Assembly: GCA_036832975.1 (NCBI GenBank)
Contig: DAITQM010000041.1
Location: 1-14,025 of the forward strand
DNA: 14,025 bases
Source of the DNA: DAITQM01 sp036832975
GTDB lineage: Bacteria; Pseudomonadota; Gammaproteobacteria; Xanthomonadales; Wenzhouxiangellaceae
Direction of reading: 5' to 3'
In this document: piece by piece, positions 1 through 5,267 of the stretch
Position numbering within the stretch: the stretch's first letter is position 1
Layout of the letters: every line of letters starts with the position of its first letter
Notes under the pieces: model-generated
The model's input: only the letters and a program-made list of their open reading frames with translations
The model's database searches: none
Told to the model about the DNA's origin: nothing
Position numbers and translations under genes: made by a program

Positions 1-38
1 ATATAGATACATGATTTAATTTATGTAAAATATTAAAT

Positions 39-107
39 CGATCCGGGATCGGAACGGATGGCGCCGGTAGGGGATTGTAGCGCGCCCTACCGATCGGGTT
101 TCACCCG
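39..107. repeat. Cluster of three inverted repeats upstream of fmdB
   Basis: Three perfect inverted repeats sit side by side before the zinc-ribbon gene. The first is 39-44/46-51 (CGATCC/GGATCG, one-base centre). The second is 65-72/85-92 (CGGTAGGG/CCCTACCG, 12-base loop). The third is 95-99/103-107 (CGGGT/ACCCG, 3-base loop). They lie between an AT-rich stretch (1-38) and the ribosome binding site at 161. They could fold in a 5' leader RNA, act as a terminator of an upstream gene, or be remnants of a small repeat element. There is no U-tract to favour termination. The inverted repeats are directly visible; their role is unknown. Confidence 0.5.
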
Positions 108-160
108 GCCCTCGAAATTCGTCTACGCTGCCCGCACATTGAACCCGTTCGAGACCACCC

Positions 161-165
161 GGAGG
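161..165 (+). promoter_or_regulatory. Ribosome binding site deciding the fmdB start
   Basis: GGAGG lies directly against an ATG at 166 (no spacer) but six bases before an in-frame GTG at 172. The spacing favours the GTG. Starting there gives the N-terminus MPIYEYAC, the form typical of FmdB zinc-ribbon proteins. Confidence 0.75.
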
Positions 166-171
166 ATGACC

Positions 172-537
172 GTGCCGATCTATGAATATGCTTGCGCGGC
201 CTGTCACGCGCATACCGAGCAGTTGCAGAAAATCGATGCCCCGCCGCTGACCGATTGTCCGTCGTGTGGCCGGTCGGAGCTGAAACGGCTGGTCTCGCCC
301 GCTGGCTTCCGCTTGAAGGGCGGCGGTTGGTACGAAACCGATTTCAAACAAAGCGGCAAACGCCATCTGGCCGGCGAGGCCGGCGGTGGAGCGAAACCCG
401 ATGCGGCAAGCGACGCCGCCGCCGACAAAAAGCAAAAGAGCGAGGATAAACCCGCCCCGGCCGCGGGCAGCGCCCAATCGGCGGTGGACAAAAACGCCAC
501 ACCGGCATCGTCAGGAAGCGCAACTGCACCGCGCTGA
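172..537 (+). CDS. FmdB-type zinc-ribbon protein
   Basis: This is a small protein of 121 residues from the GTG start. The N-terminus MPIYEYACAAC and the two CxxC pairs (C8/C11 and C29/C32) form the zinc ribbon of the FmdB/CxxC_CxxC_SSSS family, followed by the usual K-R-L-x-S-P-A-G-F and GGGWYETD segments. From about residue 65 to the end the sequence is low-complexity and rich in Ala, Lys, Asp, Pro and Ser, probably disordered. The family is widespread in Proteobacteria and often lies before aspS, but its function is not settled; a role in transcription has been suggested from the name-giving fmdB. GTG at 172 is preferred over ATG at 166 because of ribosome-binding-site spacing and family N-terminus. 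The next gene is convergent, so it ends its transcription unit here. Confidence 0.88.
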   Translation: MPIYEYACAACHAHTEQLQKIDAPPLTDCPSCGRSELKRLVSPAGFRLKGGGWYETDFKQSGKRHLAGEAGGGAKPDAASDAAADKKQKSEDKPAPAAGSAQSAVDKNATPASSGSATAPR

Positions 538-564
538 GCCTGCCGCGACAAAGGGATGTGACGC

Positions 565-595
565 CATTTTCAATGAGTGTCACTCATCGAAAATG
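565..595. repeat. Near-perfect 31-bp palindrome
   Basis: Arms 565-579 (CATTTTCAATGAGTG) and 581-595 (CACTCATCGAAAATG) are reverse complements except for one pair (572/588), around the single base T580. The core ATGAGTG-T-CACTCAT looks like a dimeric repressor site of the TetR type, but it lies between two convergent genes rather than in front of one. No U-run follows on either strand, so a classical terminator is not obvious. The palindrome is seen directly; its function is unknown. Confidence 0.7.
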
Positions 596-600
596 AAGGA

Positions 601-624
601 AAGTGAAAACCACGTTTTTCACTT
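601..624. repeat. AT-rich inverted repeat
   Basis: AAGTGAAAA (601-609) and TTTTCACTT (616-624) are perfect reverse complements separated by the six bases CCACGT. It follows the 31-bp palindrome by five bases. The T-run sits inside the stem, so it would be at most a weak bidirectional terminator for fmdB and the opposing pair of membrane genes. It could also be a protein-binding site. Confidence 0.6.
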
Positions 625-653
625 ACCGTGCTCTGAGAAATTCAGGATCTATG

Positions 654-923
654 TTATTCAGAGCTTCCATGAGATCCGGATTTTCTGTTTCCCGGCAGGT
701 TGTTGCGTAGCGTTCTTTTGAGTTTGCGCAGCCATAACCTCGCCCACGCGAACTCCATGCCGAGCACGGCGAGTCCGCCGAGGATCAACAGCACGCCCGG
801 TCCCGGGGTCAGCAGCATGAGCACGCCGAGTAACACGATCGTCGCGCCGATCACGCCGATCGCGATGCGCCGTGCGGTGCGGTAGGTGTAGTGCAGGGTG
901 TGGTTGTGGCGCATCCAGTTCAT
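654..923 (-). CDS. Small PGPGW-family membrane protein
   Basis: The protein has 89 residues. A basic N-terminus (R15, R18, R19) leads into a hydrophobic helix at about 20-38, then the motif TPGPGV at 39-44, and a second hydrophobic stretch 44-57 ending in MEFAWARLWLRKLKR, a positively charged tail. This matches the putative transmembrane PGPGW family (PF09656), with V in place of the final W. Its function is unknown. The start ATG (923-921) overlaps the stop TGA (922-920) of the upstream TonB-like gene as ATGA, so translation is probably coupled. A longer frame-open extension upstream exists, but it lies inside the other gene in a different frame and has shadow-like Arg-rich composition. The gene ends convergently towards fmdB. 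Confidence 0.8.
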   Translation of the reverse strand: MNWMRHNHTLHYTYRTARRIAIGVIGATIVLLGVLMLLTPGPGVLLILGGLAVLGMEFAWARLWLRKLKRTLRNNLPGNRKSGSHGSSE

Positions 924-1633
924 CGCGGTGCCGTCGCCGTTGCAACTGGCTGCGGCGCCGGCCGTTGCCAAGGGTCGCCGGCGGGCGCCGGTGCTCCGCG
1001 TGCGGTGCCGCAATCGTGCCATAGCATCGGCAACGCGTGGAATGGTTCGAGTGGGTTGAGCGCCTGGCCTCGGCCGCAGTACCGTTCGCCGTTTGCCGCA
1101 ACGACAATTTTGTGCACTGTGCCGTCCGCGGCATGCCAGAGATCGAGTGCGGGGGCGACGGCGGGCAATAGCGGGCTCATCCAACCGGCGTTGGCCGGCA
1201 CCATTGGCCGGTGGTAGATCGTAGGCTCGTCTCGCTGGCTATCGGGCGGCTCGGTCAGATGCCACGGCGATACCCTGACGGCTTGCAAAAAACGCCGGCG
1301 AAGTTGCTTGGCCGGCGGTGCCGGAGCCGTCGCCGGCAGCGGCGCCGTCGTGGTGGCGGGCGCTGCAGGGTGCGGCGTCTGCATCGGCGGGGCAGGGGGT
1401 TGCCAGTCGGGTTGTGCTGCCGGCGGCGCGGTGGCAGATTCCGGGGTGGGTGGTCGCGGGGCGGATGCCAGGGTCACTTCCAGCACCGCGGGCGGGGGCG
1501 ACGAGGTCGTTGTCCGTTCCCAGATCGGCCAGCGGTAGAGCAGCAAGCCGTGTACCGCCGCGGCGAGCAAAAGACTCCACCGGAAAACCCGGTCGGCGTG
1601 GCGGCGGTCATAGGGCGGGAAGTCTGCGGTCAT
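920..1633 (-). CDS. TonB-like, membrane-anchored proline-rich protein
   Basis: From ATG at 1633 it encodes 237 residues. A short charged cytoplasmic stretch (1-18, YDRRHADRVFR) precedes one membrane helix at about 19-34 containing the VHGLLL pattern common in TonB/TolA-type anchors. Residues about 43-105 are a Pro/Ala/Thr-rich spacer expected to span periplasm. The C-terminal part does not show the usual TonB domain (no YP..A...G..G.V pattern). Instead it has an ALDLWHAADGTVHKIVV segment and two cysteines (YCGR and HDCG) that could pair. The energy-transducer role is therefore only suggested by architecture. A TTG start at 1660 would add nine residues; ATG is preferred although neither has a strong ribosome binding site. 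It is coupled by ATGA to the PGPGW gene, so the two probably act together at the envelope. Confidence 0.65.
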   Translation of the reverse strand: MTADFPPYDRRHADRVFRWSLLLAAAVHGLLLYRWPIWERTTTSSPPPAVLEVTLASAPRPPTPESATAPPAAQPDWQPPAPPMQTPHPAAPATTTAPLPATAPAPPAKQLRRRFLQAVRVSPWHLTEPPDSQRDEPTIYHRPMVPANAGWMSPLLPAVAPALDLWHAADGTVHKIVVAANGERYCGRGQALNPLEPFHALPMLWHDCGTARGAPAPAGDPWQRPAPQPVATATAPR

Positions 1634-1804
1634 CGGGTCCGGGATGGATGGATGCAACAATGAGGCTGATATAATGCCGCAAATGCCGTCAAGCGTGCGT
1701 TATGCCACCCCCGATGCCGCCGCAATACAACCCTGCCACCACGACCGACCCCACCGAAAACGAGTCGTTCATATTTTTTCTAATCAAATCAAGGAAATTT
1801 TCCG
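1634..1804. other. Divergent intergenic region between TonB-like gene and icd
   Basis: This 171-bp stretch must hold promoters for both directions. AAGGAA at 1791-1796, eight bases before the icd ATG, is a good ribosome binding site. TATAAT occurs at 1670-1675 on the plus strand, but no matching -35 is visible at the right distance. A T-rich block (1769-1780) lies just before the icd ribosome binding site. I cannot assign a promoter with confidence. Confidence 0.4.
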
Positions 1805-3058
1805 ATGAGCTACCGCCACATCCGCCTGCCCGAGGCGGGCGACAAAATCCGCATCGCCGATGACCGTCTCGTCGTCACCAACCGGCCGCTTTTGGGCTAC
1901 GTCGAAGGGGACGGCATCGGTCCGGACATCACGCGCGCCGCGCTGCGCATCTGGGACGCGGCGGTGGCCAAGGCATACGGCGGCCGCCGCAAGGTGGAAT
2001 GGGTGGAGCTTTTTCTCGGCGAAAAGGCCGGCGGCCTGTATGACGGCAATTATTTTCCGGACGAGACCAAGGACGCGATCGGGGATTTGATCGTCGCGAT
2101 CAAGGGCCCGCTGACCACGCCGGTCGGCGGCGGTTTCCGTTCGTTGAACGTTACACTGCGCCAGGTGCTCGACTTGTACGCTTGCGTCCGGCCGGTCAAA
2201 TATTACAGCGGCGTACCCTCGCCGTTGAAAAAGCCCGAAGAAATCGACGTCGTGATTTTTCGCGAAAACACCGAGGATGTTTACGCCGGCATCGAATACG
2301 CCAGCGGCACGGCGGAAAACGCCAAGCTCGCCAAGTTCCTGCGCGACGAGATGGGCGCCGAGTTCTTTCCCGACGCCGGTCTCGGCATCAAACCGATCTC
2401 GCCTTTCGGCAGCAAACGCTTGATCCGTAAAGCGATCCAGTACGCCATCGACCACGAGCGGCACAGCGTGACCCTGGTCCACAAAGGCAACATCATGAAA
2501 TACACCGAGGGCGCGTTCCGTCAGTGGGGCTATGAAGTCGCCGCCGAAGAGTTCGGCGAGCGGACGATCACCGAGGACGAGTTGTGGGCCAAACACAACG
2601 GTAAGGCGCCCGCCGGCAAAGTCGTGATCAAGGATCGCATCGCCGATATCACCTTTCAGCACATGCTGCTCAGACCGGCCGAGTTCGACGTGCTGGCGAC
2701 GATGAACCTGAACGGCGATTACCTTTCCGATGCGATCGCCGCTGAGGTCGGCGGCATGGGCATCGCGCCGGGTGCAAACATAGCCGACCATGTCGCGGTG
2801 TTCGAGGCGACGCATGGGACGGCGCCGAAATACGCCAACCTCGACAAGGTCAACCCGAGTTCGCTGCTGTTCAGCGGCGTGATGATGTTCGAGTATATCG
2901 GCTGGAACGAAGTCGGGCAGTTGATCGAGCGCGCTTTCGAAAAGACCGTCGGCGAGAAGATCGTGACCTACGATTTCGCCCGGCAACTGGCCGGGGCGCG
3001 CGAGGTTTCGACCAGCGGTTTCGCCGACGCCGTGATCGGCCATATCGAAAAGGGCTGA
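1805..3058 (+). CDS. icd: NADP-dependent isocitrate dehydrogenase
   Basis: It oxidatively decarboxylates isocitrate to 2-oxoglutarate in the cytoplasmic citric acid cycle, reducing NADP. The 417 residues match the E. coli enzyme (416) in length. TTPVGGGFRSLN places Ser113 exactly where E. coli Icd is phosphorylated by AceK. Substrate-binding arginines R119, R129 and R153 and catalytic Y160 are present. K232 (GNIMK), D281, D305 and D309 fit the remaining catalytic and metal-binding positions. HGTAPKY (337-343) together with Y389 and R393 (VTYDFAR) fit NADP rather than NAD use. A good ribosome binding site precedes ATG. It diverges from the TonB-like gene and is followed in the same direction by a thioredoxin-like gene after a 143-bp gap. 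Control by AceK phosphorylation is inferred; aceK is not in the window. Confidence 0.97.
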   Translation: MSYRHIRLPEAGDKIRIADDRLVVTNRPLLGYVEGDGIGPDITRAALRIWDAAVAKAYGGRRKVEWVELFLGEKAGGLYDGNYFPDETKDAIGDLIVAIKGPLTTPVGGGFRSLNVTLRQVLDLYACVRPVKYYSGVPSPLKKPEEIDVVIFRENTEDVYAGIEYASGTAENAKLAKFLRDEMGAEFFPDAGLGIKPISPFGSKRLIRKAIQYAIDHERHSVTLVHKGNIMKYTEGAFRQWGYEVAAEEFGERTITEDELWAKHNGKAPAGKVVIKDRIADITFQHMLLRPAEFDVLATMNLNGDYLSDAIAAEVGGMGIAPGANIADHVAVFEATHGTAPKYANLDKVNPSSLLFSGVMMFEYIGWNEVGQLIERAFEKTVGEKIVTYDFARQLAGAREVSTSGFADAVIGHIEKG

Positions 3059-3201
3059 TGCCGGTGTCCTGGGATCTGCGTAGGCAACGGATCTGGCAGG
3101 CCGTCGCGGCGGTACCGGCTGGCCGCTGAAGGGGTTGTCGTATGCAATGGAAAGGTTGAAAAACGGGTCTTCGACCCGGATCAAAATCTGGATTGGACGT
3201 T
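3059..3201. other. Gap between icd and the thioredoxin-like gene
   Basis: I see no gene here. A compact hairpin, CGGGTC/GACCCG at 3164-3169/3173-3178 with a TTC loop, follows an A-run but lacks a trailing T-run. It could be a weak icd terminator or a leader structure of the next gene. No clear promoter is visible. Confidence 0.35.
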
Positions 3202-3765
3202 ATGGCGGAGATAAAACTCCAACCGTTCTCCTGGTGGCGCAAACCATTCATCGTCTGGCAGGCCCTGCGCCGGCGCTACTGGTTGGCCCTGGGCTTCGAC
3301 GTTGCGGTGCTGGTTCTGCTGTTCTGGGGGATCAACGTCTGGCAGTCGCGCCACCTGCTGCCAAGCGACGGTCAATTGGCACCGCCGTTCCATCTCACCG
3401 CGCTCGACGGCTCGGTGCACGACTTGGAAGAAAGCCGGGGCAAAACCCGGCTCGTTTATTTCTTCGCGCCCTGGTGCCACGTCTGTAATCTTTCCGCCCC
3501 CAACATCAATGCACTGCGCCGGGCGCGCCGCGCCGATGATCTCGCGATTTACATGGTGGCGCTGAGCTATTCCGATCTTGAAGAAGTACAGGCCTTTCAA
3601 CGCCGACACGATATACAAGTCCCCATCTTGCTCGGTGACCGCAAGGTTATCGGCGACTACCACATCCGCGCCTTCCCGACCTACTACGTGATCGGCCCCG
3701 ACGGGGCGCTCGAAAGCCGCGCCGTCGGCTACAGCACCGAACTCGGCTTGCGCTGGCGCACTTGA
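3202..3765 (+). CDS. Membrane-anchored thioredoxin/TlpA-like protein
   Basis: It encodes 187 residues from ATG 3202; TTG at 3193 would add three. After a basic cytoplasmic N-terminus (R13-R25, including RRRYW) comes one membrane helix at about 26-47, with no signal peptidase site evident, so the thioredoxin domain is anchored facing the periplasm. The domain begins near residue 58 (QLAPPFHLTALDGS), carries the redox motif WCHVC with C92 and C95, and has the cis-proline in AFPTYYVIGPDG. This is the TlpA/ResA/DsbE-like layout used for reducing or transferring disulfides, for example in cytochrome c maturation. The true partner is unknown because no cytochrome or Dsb gene is near. It ends 13 bp from the convergent mscS-type gene, with no terminator in between. 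Confidence 0.85.
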   Translation: MAEIKLQPFSWWRKPFIVWQALRRRYWLALGFDVAVLVLLFWGINVWQSRHLLPSDGQLAPPFHLTALDGSVHDLEESRGKTRLVYFFAPWCHVCNLSAPNINALRRARRADDLAIYMVALSYSDLEEVQAFQRRHDIQVPILLGDRKVIGDYHIRAFPTYYVIGPDGALESRAVGYSTELGLRWRT

Positions 3766-3778
3766 CCCAATCGTTGAT

Positions 3779-4597
3779 TCAGACCTTCTCCAAGTGGATA
3801 TCGCGCTGCGGAAACGGGATCGAGCAGCCGGCGGATTCGAGCGCGGTTTTGATTTGTTCGAGCAGTTCGCCGCGTACCGTCCAGTAATCGTCGAGTGCAA
3901 CCCACGGGCGGGCGGCGATATTGACGCTGCTGTCGGCGAGGTCGAGGATCATGACCTGCGGTTCGGGTTCTTTCAGCACTTTGGGGTGTGCGGCGAGCGT
4001 GGCGGCGATCGTGTCGCGGGCGAGCTTTAGGTTATCGCTATAGCTGACACCGATGACCAAGTCGATGCGGCGGTTCGCATGCGCGGTGTAATTGACAATG
4101 GATGCGGCGGTGATCGTGGCGTTGGGGATGACGATTTCACGCCGGTCGGGGGTCAAGAGCACGGTGCTGAACAGACCGACCCGACACACGGTGCCTGAGA
4201 CCCCGGCGGCTTCGATGAAGTCGCCGTCGCCGAAGGGCCGAAGTGCGACCAGCATGACGCCCGAGGCGAGGTTGCCGAGCGAATCTTTCAAGGCCAGGCC
4301 GATTGCCAGGCCGGCGGCGCCGAGCAGGGCGAGCAACGAGGTCGTCTTGATGCCGAGTTGATCGAGTGCGGCGATCAGGACGGCGAGCGCCAGGGCGATG
4401 TAGAGCAGATTGCCGAGAAAAGAAACCAGGATATTGTCGAGGCGGCGACGGCGCAGCAGGTTCTGCAGGGCGCGGCTGAGGCGCCGGGCCAGCCACCAGC
4501 CGGCCAGTAGAATGATGCCGGCGATCAGTATTCGACCGCCCCAGGCCACGGCTTGCTCGACAAGATTCGGTGAAAATCGGTTTAGCCACTCTTTCAT
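3779..4597 (-). CDS. mscS: Small-conductance mechanosensitive channel (MscS family)
   Basis: It encodes 272 residues from ATG 4597; an in-frame GTG at 4603 would give 274, close to E. coli MscS (286). The inner-membrane channel opens under membrane tension to release solutes during hypo-osmotic shock. Three hydrophobic helices occur at about residues 17-37, 57-80 and 88-115. The third has the family's glycine/alanine-rich pore pattern, AAGLAIGLALKDSLGNLASG, followed by the beta-domain segment LRPFGDGDFIEAAGVSGTV and the IPNATI motif. The C-terminal cytoplasmic domain is complete and short. It lies 24 bp after nfuA on the same strand, probably cotranscribed. The start is not fixed because no strong ribosome binding site precedes either codon. 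Confidence 0.92.
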   Translation of the reverse strand: MKEWLNRFSPNLVEQAVAWGGRILIAGIILLAGWWLARRLSRALQNLLRRRRLDNILVSFLGNLLYIALALAVLIAALDQLGIKTTSLLALLGAAGLAIGLALKDSLGNLASGVMLVALRPFGDGDFIEAAGVSGTVCRVGLFSTVLLTPDRREIVIPNATITAASIVNYTAHANRRIDLVIGVSYSDNLKLARDTIAATLAAHPKVLKEPEPQVMILDLADSSVNIAARPWVALDDYWTVRGELLEQIKTALESAGCSIPFPQRDIHLEKV

Positions 4598-4621
4598 GAG
4601 CACACCATCTTGTTGCCTGCT

Positions 4622-5203
4622 TCAGCGGTAGTAGGGGTTTTCGCCTTGGGCGTGATCGGTGGCGTCGATGACTGCGGCGAGATCGGGGATTTTTTCGCGC
4701 AGGGTTTTTTCGACGCCGAATTTCAATGTCACGTCCACCTGCCGGCAGCCGTGGCAGCCGCCGCCGAAGCGCAGTACGGCGGCATTTTCTGCGGTGATCG
4801 CTTCGAGCACTACGCGGCCGCCGTGGGCGGCGATCCGCGGATTGATTTCCTGTTCGAGCACCCAGCGCACGCGCTCGGCCAGCGGCGCGTCAGCGGCCGG
4901 CGCCTTGCCTTTCAAGCCCGGAGCTTTGATCGTCAGTTCACCGCCGGTGGCGGTGTCTTGCCAGTCGATCTCGGCTTTGTGCAGCCAGGGAACGGCGCTT
5001 TGCGCAATATAAAGAGCGAAGCCGGCGAAGGTTTCGACGACATCGTCCGGCAGCGATTCGGCTGGCAGGCAAAACGTCAATTGACATGCGGCGCGCGGCG
5101 TCCCCGGGTGCTCGACGGCCAGGCGCAAGCCGAGGTCGGGCAGCTTTTCACGCTCCAGCATGCGGTGGAAATGGTGTTGGGCGCGGTCACTGATGGCGAT
5201 CAT
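4622..5203 (-). CDS. nfuA: Fe-S cluster carrier NfuA
   Basis: It encodes 193 residues, against 191 in E. coli. NfuA carries a [4Fe-4S] cluster bridged between two monomers and delivers it to apoproteins, mainly under oxidative stress or iron limitation. Residues 1 to about 95 resemble a degenerate A-type (HesB/IscA) domain used for target binding. Residues about 105-185 are the NifU-like domain with the cluster motif GGCHGCRQVDVTLKFGVEKTL, in which C150 and C153 are the ligands. The tail HAQGENPYYR resembles the E. coli ending. It lies 64 bp after ileS, where lspA would be expected in related genomes, and 24 bp before the channel gene. No good Shine-Dalgarno is seen before ATG 5203, so it may depend on coupling or a weak site. 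Confidence 0.94.
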   Translation of the reverse strand: MIAISDRAQHHFHRMLEREKLPDLGLRLAVEHPGTPRAACQLTFCLPAESLPDDVVETFAGFALYIAQSAVPWLHKAEIDWQDTATGGELTIKAPGLKGKAPAADAPLAERVRWVLEQEINPRIAAHGGRVVLEAITAENAAVLRFGGGCHGCRQVDVTLKFGVEKTLREKIPDLAAVIDATDHAQGENPYYR

Positions 5204-5267
5204 ATTGAACAGGAGTTCGAATGAGAGTCAATGCGGACGGAATCGGTCCTATTATGCCGCAAATCAT

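Noticed and set aside
658..1184. Longer versions of the PGPGW gene (158 and 176 residues)
   Set aside because: The 158-residue frame is a different frame without the membrane motif. The 176-residue form only extends the true gene into the TonB-like coding region with non-conserved Arg-rich sequence.
1675..1685. TGCCGCAAAT shared between 1675 region and 5250 region, each upstream of a minus-strand gene
   Set aside because: An 11-12 base exact match is expected by chance in a 14-kb window, and no -35/-10 arrangement fits either copy.
1784..3184. 466-residue open frame antisense to all of icd
   Set aside because: It mirrors the conserved icd reading frame in high-G+C DNA, has no recognisable domain, and starts and stops fit the shadow of the real gene.
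3154..3185. Rho-independent terminator for icd
   Set aside because: The stem is only six base pairs and is not followed by a T-run, so it is noted only as a hairpin.
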